Shown here piece after piece: positions 5,825-12,208 of a stretch of 12,208 nucleotides of DNA (position 1 is its first letter; each line of letters starts with the position of its first letter). The notes under the pieces are model-generated. The model saw only the letters and a program-made list of their open reading frames with translations. It ran no database searches and was not told the origin of the DNA. Source of the DNA: an uncultured Eubacteriales bacterium (lineage in GTDB: Bacteria > Bacillota > Clostridia > Eubacteriales > Anaerofustaceae); the NCBI GenBank assembly GCA_902796565.1, contig CADBPP010000091.1:1-12208 (forward strand). The letters run 5' to 3'. The translations under genes were made by a program, and so were the position numbers.

Positions 5825-5854
5825 TTGAACACGGGAGGCCATGTATGATACAAT
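5825..5854 (+). promoter_or_regulatory. Candidate promoter of the acsA-cooC-acsB operon
   Basis: TTGAAC (5825-5830) and TACAAT (5849-5854) are separated by 18 bases. Transcription would start near 5862, giving a leader of about 130 bases. This is the best sigma-A-like pair in the intergenic region, although its -35 is imperfect. Confidence 0.5.
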
Positions 5855-5877
5855 ATCTACAATGAGAGTAATGTGTA

Positions 5878-5991
5878 ATTCCGCATTAACGTGGGATCTG
5901 ATGTGGAATCACTGCTTTTGCGGCCTTTTTTCATGCCGCTTATCAAATTATCCTTATTTATTAACCCACATATTTTTTGAAGGAGGCTACA
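5878..5991 (+). promoter_or_regulatory. Structured leader and ribosome binding site of acsA
   Basis: A 9-bp hairpin with one G-U pair (5878-5886 with 5901-5909) is followed by a 5-bp hairpin GCGGC/GCCGC (5920-5924 with 5935-5939). The Shine-Dalgarno AGGAGG (5981-5986) lies five bases before the ATG at 5992. The GCCTTTTTT stretch (5923-5931) could instead pair over nine bases with GAAGGAGGC (5979-5987), which would cover the ribosome binding site and exclude the second hairpin. The pairing is possible on paper and untested. Confidence 0.4.
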
Positions 5992-7932
5992 ATGGAAGCT
6001 GAGAAAATTCTCAATGACAGAATTGAAAAAGCAACACAAAACCTTATTCCGCTCGAGAAGATGGAAGAAGAGTACGCCAAGCTTATCGAGAACGGTGCTA
6101 AAAAGGGCGCAGACAGCTACACTTACCGTGTAAAGAACCAGACCCCTCACTGCAAGTTCGGTGAGGAAGGCATCTGCTGCCGTATCTGCACGATGGGCCC
6201 CTGCCGCATCACTGCAAAGGCACCCAGAGGAATCTGCGGATGCGACGTTCACGGTATCGTTGCAAGAAACTACGTAAGATTCACCGCAGGCGGAACCGCT
6301 ACCCACTCTGACCACGGCCGTGCCATCTGCCACACCCTTTATGAAGCAAGCGCAGACGGAAACTATCACGTTAAGGATCCCGAGAAGCTCATGAGGCTCG
6401 CGAAGGAATGGGAGATCCCCACAGAGGGAAGAGACATTTATGACATCGCTCACGACGCAGCGCTGATCGGTCTTGAGGAGTATGGTAAGCCCTTCGGATT
6501 CCAGAGATTCATCGACAGAGCTACCCCCGAAAGAAAAGAGACCTGGATCAGGGAAGAAGTCGCCCCCAGAGCCATCGACAGGGAAGTTTCCACCGACCTG
6601 CACATGACCCACATGGGATGCTCATCCGAAGCCTATGCTCTTATCAGACAGGCCCTCAGAAGCGGCCTGTCCGACGGATGGGGCGGATCAATGATGGGTA
6701 CAGAAATGTCCGACATCATGTTCGGAACTCCTATGCCCATCGACTGCGAAGCCAACCTCGGAACGATCAAGGCTGACTACGTCAACATCATGGTCCACGG
6801 ACATGATCCTTCGGTTTCCGAAATGATCATCTACTACTCAGAGGATCCCGAAATGATCCAGAAGGCAAAGGACCTCGGTGCCAAGGGCATCAACGTTGTC
6901 GGCGTATGCTGCACATCAAACGAAGTCGCGATGCGTCACGGAATCTCCATGGCAGGAAACTTCCTCCAGCAGGAGAACTGCATCCTCACCGGAGCCATCG
7001 AAGCATGCGTAGTCGACGTACAGTGCATCTTCCCCGCCCTCGGACCCCTGAGCAAGTGCTTCCATACCAAGTTCATCACCACCAGTGAGATCGCCCGTAT
7101 GCCCGAGAGCCAGTTCATCCAGTTCGATCCTCATACAGCAGGCAGAGACGCCAAGAAGATCGTAGAGATGGCAGTCGAGAACTACAAGAACAGGGATAAG
7201 GATTCCGTATACATCCCCGACATGAAGACAAAGGCCACCGTAGGCTATTCCTGCGAAGCCATCGTCAAGCAGCTCGATACAGTCACCAACTCCTTCGTTG
7301 ATGAGATCGGCACATACAAGCCCCTCGTTGAGTGCGTCACCTCCGGAGTTCTGCGCGGAGCCGTCGCTATGGTCGGCTGCAACAACCCGAGAGTACGTGC
7401 CGACCTGGCACACATCAGCCTCATGAAGAAGCTCCTGAAGAACGACATCATCCTGGTGCTCTCCGGATGCTCCGCTCAGGCAGCCGCAAAGGCAGGCCTC
7501 ATGTGCAAGGAAGCAAAGGAAGTCTGCGGAGCCGGACTCAAGAGAGTCTGCGAGCTGGCTGACATTCCTCCCGTGCTCCACATGGGTTCATGCGTTGACA
7601 TCAGCCGTATGATGCTGCTGGTCAACTACATCGCAAGAGACTGGGGCATCGACGTTCCTCAGCTGCCCATCCTCGGATGCGCTCCCGAGTGGATGAGTGA
7701 GAAGGCTGTTTCCATCGGTAACTACGTTGTGGCAACCGGTATCGATACCTTCCTGGGAATCGTTCCCTACACTTCAGGTTCACAGCTGGTCACCGACATC
7801 CTGTGCGGCGGAGTCGAGGACGGCGTACAGTCATGGGTTGGAGCTCACTTCTTCTTCGAGACAGACATCGACAAGCTCGGCGACATGATGATCGAACGTA
7901 TCGAAGAGAAGAGACGCGCTCTGAATATATAA
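5992..7932 (+). CDS. acsA: Carbon monoxide dehydrogenase catalytic subunit (AcsA/CooS)
   Basis: The product is a 646-residue nickel CODH that interconverts CO2 and CO. In the CODH/ACS complex it supplies the carbonyl group of acetyl-CoA. Cluster ligands are complete. The D/B-cluster cysteines are in C54-x7-CCRICTMGPC (54, 62, 63, 66, 71) and C82. The C-cluster set is a His in VHGHDP (268-273), C307 (GVCCTSNE), C345 (VDVQC), C463 (VGCNNPR), C493 (SGCSAQ) and C534 (HMGSCVD). Several spacings equal those of the structurally known CODH-II (295-333 and 446-476). ATG 5992 was chosen over a TTG 15 bases upstream, because AGGAGG is correctly spaced to it. It is first in an acsA-cooC-acsB operon, so the Wood-Ljungdahl role is preferred over a stand-alone CODH. 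One oddity is CGC at 82-84, where CGA is usual. Confidence 0.97.
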   Translation: MEAEKILNDRIEKATQNLIPLEKMEEEYAKLIENGAKKGADSYTYRVKNQTPHCKFGEEGICCRICTMGPCRITAKAPRGICGCDVHGIVARNYVRFTAGGTATHSDHGRAICHTLYEASADGNYHVKDPEKLMRLAKEWEIPTEGRDIYDIAHDAALIGLEEYGKPFGFQRFIDRATPERKETWIREEVAPRAIDREVSTDLHMTHMGCSSEAYALIRQALRSGLSDGWGGSMMGTEMSDIMFGTPMPIDCEANLGTIKADYVNIMVHGHDPSVSEMIIYYSEDPEMIQKAKDLGAKGINVVGVCCTSNEVAMRHGISMAGNFLQQENCILTGAIEACVVDVQCIFPALGPLSKCFHTKFITTSEIARMPESQFIQFDPHTAGRDAKKIVEMAVENYKNRDKDSVYIPDMKTKATVGYSCEAIVKQLDTVTNSFVDEIGTYKPLVECVTSGVLRGAVAMVGCNNPRVRADLAHISLMKKLLKNDIILVLSGCSAQAAAKAGLMCKEAKEVCGAGLKRVCELADIPPVLHMGSCVDISRMMLLVNYIARDWGIDVPQLPILGCAPEWMSEKAVSIGNYVVATGIDTFLGIVPYTSGSQLVTDILCGGVEDGVQSWVGAHFFFETDIDKLGDMMIERIEEKRRALNI

Positions 7933-7963
7933 TCTATAGGACAGTTTAGGAGATTTATCCGCC

Positions 7964-8749
7964 ATGAAGATAGCTGTAACGGGAAAAGGAGGAGTCGGCA
8001 AAACGACTTTCACCGCGATCCTGTCAAGACTTTACGCTGATGAGGGAAGAAAAGTGCTGGCTGTGGACGTTGATCCCGACGCAAACCTCGGACAGGCCCT
8101 GGGGTTCTCCCCCGAGGAGCTCGCACAGATAATCCCCATCTCCCAGATGAAGGAAATGATCAAGGAACGCACCAATTCCCAGGATTCAGCTTTCAGCACT
8201 CTCTACACCCTCAATCCCAAGGTCGATGACCTGCCGGAGAAATACGCCAGGGAAGTGAACGGAGTAAAGCTGCTTACGCTGGGTACCGTCGATGTGGGCG
8301 GCAGCGGATGCGTGTGTCCCGAACATACCCTGATAAAGAGACTGATAATGCACCTGGTGCTGAGGGCCGACGAAGTGGTCATAATGGACATGGAAGCCGG
8401 CATAGAGCATCTGGGCAGAGGCACAGCCTCCGGCGTGGACGAGTTCATCGTGGTCATAGAACCGGGAGCCAGAAGCATACAGACCTATGAAAAGGTAAAG
8501 CAGCTGGCACTGGATCTGGGAGTCAGCAGAGTCAGAGTGGTGGCCAATAAGGTAAGGGACGAGGAAGACGAAGAATTCATCCGCGAGCACATCAAGGACG
8601 ATCTTCTCGGATTCATCCACTACAATCCCGAAGTCATAGACGCCGACCGCAGGGGAAGCTCACCCTATGACATCTCCGAACAGGCTGTAAGAGAAATTAA
8701 AAGCATAAAGGACAGGATCGATTCCGATCTTGCCGATTCTCAAAAATAA
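7964..8749 (+). CDS. cooC: CooC/AcsF-type nickel-insertion ATPase
   Basis: The product is a 261-residue MinD/SIMIBI-class P-loop ATPase. The deviant Walker A GKGGVGKTT (7-15, signature lysine K8) is followed by VDVDPDANLG and a Walker-B-like VIMDMEAG. The pair C116-V-C118 in GSGCVCPEH is the CXC motif that binds metal at the dimer interface in CooC. The family loads nickel into the CODH C-cluster. A related acetogen protein, AcsF, matures acetyl-CoA synthase, and the position between acsA and acsB does not tell which enzyme this one serves. The ATG follows TAGGAG at an 11-base spacing, longer than usual, 31 bases after the acsA stop. No separate promoter or terminator is seen, so it is co-transcribed with its neighbours. 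Confidence 0.93.
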   Translation: MKIAVTGKGGVGKTTFTAILSRLYADEGRKVLAVDVDPDANLGQALGFSPEELAQIIPISQMKEMIKERTNSQDSAFSTLYTLNPKVDDLPEKYAREVNGVKLLTLGTVDVGGSGCVCPEHTLIKRLIMHLVLRADEVVIMDMEAGIEHLGRGTASGVDEFIVVIEPGARSIQTYEKVKQLALDLGVSRVRVVANKVRDEEDEEFIREHIKDDLLGFIHYNPEVIDADRRGSSPYDISEQAVREIKSIKDRIDSDLADSQK

Positions 8750-8771
8750 ACTATATATGAGGTAAAAGTAC

Positions 8772-10919
8772 ATGACACTTATGGACAGAGTCTTCCAAGG
8801 CTCAGATGATATGTATGAAATAGCGGTCAAAGCTGTTGACGAAGCTATTGCCAAGTTTGGTGAGGAAGCCAACGCAGCACTGCCCAATACCGCATACTGC
8901 CTGCCCTGTCTGTATGCCTTCTCAGGCGAGAAGTTCCAGACCCTTGGCCAGGTCAAAAACGGCGCTCTGACGTTCATCAAGGACTTCATGACCCGTAATC
9001 TCAGAGTACATGACGTATTTACCAACGGTATAGCCACCGCCCTCTCCGCAGAGGTCATCGAGGCTATGAAGTACGTCATGAACAACGGAGAGAACCCCTA
9101 CACGGAGAAGTGGGAAGGATATCACGGACATCTTTCCGACGCTGAGATCCGTGAGCTGGGCGTTCCCCTCGTAACCGATGACATCCCCGGCGTTGCCGTT
9201 CTTATCGGACCCGCTCCCACAAAGGAGATCGCTGCTGACCTTATCAAGGGTTACCAGTCGAAGGGCATCATGGTCTTCATGACCGGCGGCATCATCGACC
9301 AGGCAAGAGAAGCCAACGTCAACATGGGCTACAAAATCCGTGTGGTCCCCCTCGGAGATGAGCTTCCTTCCGTTATCCACGTTGTAAGCGTTGCCATCAG
9401 AGCAGCACTGATCTTCGGTGCTATTCCTCCGGGAGACTTCGACGGCATCCTCAAGTACACGAAGGACAGAGTCAAGGCATTCGTTAACGCTTTCGCACCC
9501 CTCAGCCACATGACAGTGGGCTGCGGCGCAGGCGCCATCGCCCTTGGATTCCCCGTCATCACCGATGAGAAGGAGAACATCTGGGCTATCCCGAAGAGCC
9601 TCGTTCTGTATGATGGATATGAGAACTACATCCCCGCTTCCATCGAGGCAAGAGGCATCAAGCTGAAAATCACAGAGATGGATATTCCTATCTCCTATGC
9701 ATCCGCATTCGAGGGCGAGATCATCCGTCGTGCGAACATGCAGCTTGAGGCTGACGGTTCAAGAGAAGACAGCTTCGAGCTGGTCAGGACCCTGGATGCT
9801 TCCCAGGTCGAGGATCACAAGATCGAAGTTATCGGCAAGGATTTCGATGAGTACGATTTCGGCAGCAGGATCACCATGGCGACCATCGTTGAGGTAGCCG
9901 GAAGAGCAATGCAGGACGACTTCGAGCCCGTTATCGAAAGAAAGATCCACGAATACTTCAACAAGCTGGAAGGTATCATGCATACCGGTCAGAGAGAAAT
10001 GATCCGTATCCGTGTTTCTGATTCAGCATTCAATGCCGGATTCAGAGCAAAGCACTTCGGAGAAGTCCTCTGGGCAGCAATGAAGAGCGAATTCGATACC
10101 ATTATCGACAAGCTCCAGGTAAAGATCATCACCGATCCCGCAAAGGTCACCGAGCTGAAGAATTCCATCGCGATGCCTACTTACGAGAAGAGAGATGACA
10201 GACTTGCATCCCTCACCGACGAGAACGTCGACAGGTTCTTCACCTGCACGATGTGCCAGAGCTTCTCACCGAGCCATGTATGCGTCGTTACCCCCGAGAG
10301 ACTGGGTCTGTGCGGTGCTGTTTCCTGGCTGGATGCTCAGGCGACCAACAAGCTCAATCCCGAAGGACCCTGCCAGCCCATCATCAAGGGCACGCCCATC
10401 GATGAGCACGTAGGAAGCTGGGAGTCCGTCAACGAGACAGTTCACAAGTATTCACAGGGCGCTCTTGAGAAGGTCACACTGTACTCCATCATGGAAGACC
10501 CGATGACCTCCTGCGGATGCTTCGAGTGCATCTGCGGTATCGAGCCCATGTCCAACGGTGTTCTGATCGTTAACCGTGAGTTCACCGGCATGACTCCTAT
10601 CGGAATGACCTTCGGAGATCTCGCTTCCATGACCGGCGGCGGAGTCCAGACTCCCGGATTCATGGGTCACGGCAAGAACTTCATCTCCTCCAAGAAGTTC
10701 ATGAAGGCAGACGGCGGTATCGAGCGTATCGTATGGATGCCCAAGGCACTGAAGGAGACCGTTGCAGAGAAGCTCAACGCGACTGCAAAGGAACTCTACG
10801 GTATCGAGAACTTCACCGACATGATCGGCGATGAAGAGACCGCTCCCGATGAGGAAACACTGTATGCATTCCTCTCTGAGAAGGGACATCCCGCACTCGG
10901 TATGGAACCGCTTATGTAA
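8772..10919 (+). CDS. acsB: Acetyl-CoA synthase (CO dehydrogenase/acetyl-CoA synthase alpha subunit)
   Basis: The product has 715 residues, close to the bacterial enzyme (729 in Moorella), so it keeps the N-terminal CODH-contacting domain that archaeal homologues lack. It condenses CO, a corrinoid-borne methyl group and CoA to acetyl-CoA. The A-cluster is intact: C492, C495, C504 and C514 (C-x2-C-x8-C-x9-C in CTMCQSFSPSHVC and onward) for the cubane, and C581-G-C583 for the distal nickel. The distance 492 to 581 is 89 residues, the same as 506 to 595 in Moorella. GAGGT lies eight bases before the ATG, and the gap from cooC is 22 bases. It is last in the operon, with a strong terminator 15 bases after the stop. 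The corrinoid protein and methyltransferase genes it needs are elsewhere. Confidence 0.98.
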   Translation: MTLMDRVFQGSDDMYEIAVKAVDEAIAKFGEEANAALPNTAYCLPCLYAFSGEKFQTLGQVKNGALTFIKDFMTRNLRVHDVFTNGIATALSAEVIEAMKYVMNNGENPYTEKWEGYHGHLSDAEIRELGVPLVTDDIPGVAVLIGPAPTKEIAADLIKGYQSKGIMVFMTGGIIDQAREANVNMGYKIRVVPLGDELPSVIHVVSVAIRAALIFGAIPPGDFDGILKYTKDRVKAFVNAFAPLSHMTVGCGAGAIALGFPVITDEKENIWAIPKSLVLYDGYENYIPASIEARGIKLKITEMDIPISYASAFEGEIIRRANMQLEADGSREDSFELVRTLDASQVEDHKIEVIGKDFDEYDFGSRITMATIVEVAGRAMQDDFEPVIERKIHEYFNKLEGIMHTGQREMIRIRVSDSAFNAGFRAKHFGEVLWAAMKSEFDTIIDKLQVKIITDPAKVTELKNSIAMPTYEKRDDRLASLTDENVDRFFTCTMCQSFSPSHVCVVTPERLGLCGAVSWLDAQATNKLNPEGPCQPIIKGTPIDEHVGSWESVNETVHKYSQGALEKVTLYSIMEDPMTSCGCFECICGIEPMSNGVLIVNREFTGMTPIGMTFGDLASMTGGGVQTPGFMGHGKNFISSKKFMKADGGIERIVWMPKALKETVAEKLNATAKELYGIENFTDMIGDEETAPDEETLYAFLSEKGHPALGMEPLM

Positions 10920-10934
10920 TCAGTACATTTTCAC

Positions 10935-10968
10935 AAAAGGATCTTCCCGCAAGGGAAGATCCTTTTTC
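10935..10968 (+). terminator. Intrinsic terminator of the acsA-cooC-acsB operon
   Basis: A perfect 14-bp stem (10935-10948 with 10953-10966) with a GCAA loop is rich in pairs and runs into T5. It ends the operon immediately after acsB. Confidence 0.92.
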
Positions 10969-11146
10969 ATTTCGCAACATCATGATATTATCTATGTACA
11001 CAGGATTGCAATTACATGACCGCGGAGCAGATTTCAGACATCGCTATTAAGTTTTTGCCTCGGCGGGGATCACGAGGACATCGAATCACAGCATTCACTC
11101 AGGCAAAGCGTGGTCGGTTTTTCATCTGGAGTTGGGAGGATAATAA
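10969..11146 (+). other. Intergenic region before the HAD gene
   Basis: No convincing promoter was found. A 7-bp inverted repeat TTTGCCT/AGGCAAA (11054-11060 and 11101-11107) is separated by 40 bases. A 57-codon frame runs from ATG 11016 to TGA 11189 and overlaps the start of the HAD gene out of frame. It has only a weak AGGA upstream and uses many CGN arginine codons, while the surrounding genes favour AGA/AGG alongside. It is probably not a gene. Confidence 0.35.
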
Positions 11147-11821
11147 ATGGGAAAAGAATTTTTTGTCATCTTCGATATGGACGGAGTGATCTTCGATTCT
11201 GAAAGAGCATGCTTCGAATGCTGGCTGGAGGCTGCAGACATGCTTAAAGTAAAAGGGATGAGGGAATTCTATCCCCGGATCATAGGCACCAACGCGAACC
11301 AGACGCTACGGATGGCACGGGAAGCCTTTGACGGCATAACGGGGGAAGGGACCGCGGAGGAGCTCCAGAGACTCAGTTCAGAGATATTCCACCAAAGATA
11401 TGACAACGGGGGGCTGCCTCTGAAGAAAGGGGCGGTGGAGATACTTGGGTACCTTAAGGACGAAGGGATCAGAACAGCCCTCGCCTCATCCACCCGTACC
11501 CAGCAGGTGATCAGAGAGCTTACGAATGCAGGGCTCATCGATTACTTCGATTCCGTGACCGGGGGCGACAGCGTCACCATCAGCAAACCGGATCCACAGA
11601 TATATCTTATTGCCTGCGAAAAGCTGGGGAGCCTCCCCCGCGAGACCTTTGCGATAGAGGATTCCTTCAACGGCATACGCTCAGCCCACAGGGCGGGAAT
11701 GAGGCCCCTCATGGTCCCGGACATGATCCCTCCGGACGACGAGATGCTAAGCCTCAGCGAGGCGATATTCGGGGACCTCACGGAAGTACTTGAATACTTC
11801 AGGAAATCGGGAAACAGATAA
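11147..11821 (+). CDS. HAD-superfamily (subfamily IA) phosphatase, beta-phosphoglucomutase-like
   Basis: The product is a 224-residue soluble hydrolase. All four HAD motifs are present: I, DMDGVIFDSE with nucleophile D10 and acid/base D12; II, LASSTR (S114-T116); III, K147 in SKPDP; IV, EDS (171-173). The helical cap inserted after motif I gives subfamily IA. The FDSE ending of motif I is common to phosphoglycolate phosphatase, beta-phosphoglucomutase and related sugar-phosphate phosphatases, so the substrate cannot be assigned. GGGAGGA (11134-11140) lies six bases before the ATG. The gene stands alone between two terminators, so a functional link with the acetyl-CoA genes is not implied. Confidence 0.92.
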   Translation: MGKEFFVIFDMDGVIFDSERACFECWLEAADMLKVKGMREFYPRIIGTNANQTLRMAREAFDGITGEGTAEELQRLSSEIFHQRYDNGGLPLKKGAVEILGYLKDEGIRTALASSTRTQQVIRELTNAGLIDYFDSVTGGDSVTISKPDPQIYLIACEKLGSLPRETFAIEDSFNGIRSAHRAGMRPLMVPDMIPPDDEMLSLSEAIFGDLTEVLEYFRKSGNR

Positions 11822-11845
11822 CGGAGAGTTGAACGAATCACGTAC

Positions 11846-11899
11846 AAAAAGATCCATTCATCTATACGCAACATGGCTGCGCTGAGATGAATGGATCTT
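11846..11899. terminator. Hairpin terminator between converging HAD and TraB-like genes
   Basis: A perfect 15-bp stem (11849-11863 with 11885-11899) encloses 21 bases, with a possible inner CGCA/TGCG stem. On the minus strand it ends in TTTTT (complement of A11846-A11850), so it fits best as the terminator of the TraB-like gene. On the plus strand the following T-rich stretch is weak but could stop the HAD transcript. Confidence 0.75.
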
Positions 11900-11934
11900 G
11901 TCTTATAAGCGTGATGATGTTTGAAGGATGCTTC

Positions 11935-12208
11935 TCAGAACAGATCCAGAAGGATGCTGAACATGCCTATGCCTGCGGCAAATGTCCCTATGACGCTACC
12001 GATGTTGCCCATGACCACCACCAGCAGAACCTTGGTGAGACGGTTGCGGATGAATCCCCTGAGGGTCGATACATCGTCCGCCAGGGTCTCGGTGTCACCC
12101 ACTGTGGGTGCGACCAGCTTTGCCTGGGCAAGGCCGGCGAACCATCCCGCTGCCAGAAGAGGATTGAGGGATGTTATGGGGGCAGCGACGAACGCCGTCA
12201 GCACCGAG
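11935..12208 (-). CDS. TraB/PrgY-family membrane protein, C-terminal part (5' end outside the window)
   Basis: About 91 C-terminal residues are visible. The frame stays open to the window edge, so the apparent GTG start at 12204 is an internal valine. The sequence LTAFVAAPITSLNPLLAAGW followed by FAGL, then a conserved RGFIRNRL segment and MGNIGSVIGTF, matches the membrane-embedded C-terminus of the TraB/PrgY (TraB/GumN) family. Two hydrophobic stretches, around LLAAGWFAGL and VLLVVVMGNIGSVIG through FSILLDLF, are probable membrane segments. The N-terminal TraB domain with its putative catalytic residues lies beyond the window. Family members have been linked to pheromone shutdown and to a proposed protease fold; the role here is unknown. 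It converges on the HAD gene and ends in a good terminator. Confidence 0.82.
   Translation of the reverse strand, partial: SVLTAFVAAPITSLNPLLAAGWFAGLAQAKLVAPTVGDTETLADDVSTLRGFIRNRLTKVLLVVVMGNIGSVIGTFAAGIGMFSILLDLF

Noticed and set aside
5977..5991. TTG at 5977 as the start of acsA
   Set aside because: The TTG overlaps the Shine-Dalgarno sequence itself. ATG 5992 is correctly spaced from AGGAGG and gives a normal N-terminus.
5857..6612. Long open frame (251 codons) antisense to acsA
   Set aside because: It lies opposite a clearly functional gene with complete motifs, has no ribosome binding site, and its Ser/Val/Cys/Gly-rich composition is that of a reverse-complement shadow. The same applies to the 221-codon frame at 6916-7581 and the 195-codon frame at 8922-9509.
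10969..11146. Possible small structured RNA (such as SRP RNA or a riboswitch) before the HAD gene
   Set aside because: None of the core motifs I know were found. The only structure is a weak 7-bp inverted repeat with a long loop.

Overview
The window looks like a chromosomal segment of an anaerobic, acetogenic member of the Clostridia (Firmicutes). Three things suggest this: bacterial-type Wood-Ljungdahl genes (acsA/cooS, cooC and a full-length acsB), AGGAGG-type ribosome binding sites, and compact genes with intrinsic terminators. The species cannot be named from the sequence alone.

Left part (1-1800), accessory in character. It holds the C-terminal end of a DUF4143-type ATPase, a short stretch with two mutually inverted hairpins that resemble IS200/IS605-type ends, a Phd/PIN toxin-antitoxin operon on the minus strand with a clear promoter, operator-like palindrome and terminator, and degenerate minus-strand coding remnants, one with a helix-turn-helix.

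Middle (1829-5633). An Rrf2-family regulator with three C-terminal cysteines faces a minus-strand group across a shared bidirectional terminator. In transcription order that group is an aldo/keto reductase with two C-terminal 4Fe-4S motifs, then two adjacent paralogous TupA-like ATP-grasp proteins. The reductase has a good sigma-A promoter and a hairpin-bearing leader. A GC-rich hairpin separates it from the TupA-like pair.

Right part (5634-10968). A structured intergenic region with two similar nested hairpins (the second terminator-like), a promoter and a leader of about 130 nt leads into acsA (CODH), cooC (nickel-insertion ATPase) and acsB (acetyl-CoA synthase). The gaps are 31 and 22 nt and a strong intrinsic terminator closes the unit. 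AcsA reduces CO2 to CO, and AcsB joins CO, a methyl group and CoA into acetyl-CoA. CooC/AcsF probably loads nickel into one or both. The corrinoid protein (acsCD), methyltransferase (acsE) and acsV are not in this window.

End (10969-12208). A HAD-IA hydrolase on the plus strand converges on the C-terminal part of a TraB/PrgY-type membrane protein on the minus strand, again across a hairpin terminator. No wholly new gene system is evident. The least explained material is the non-coding DNA between the reductase and acsA, and the decayed mobile or defence material at the left end.
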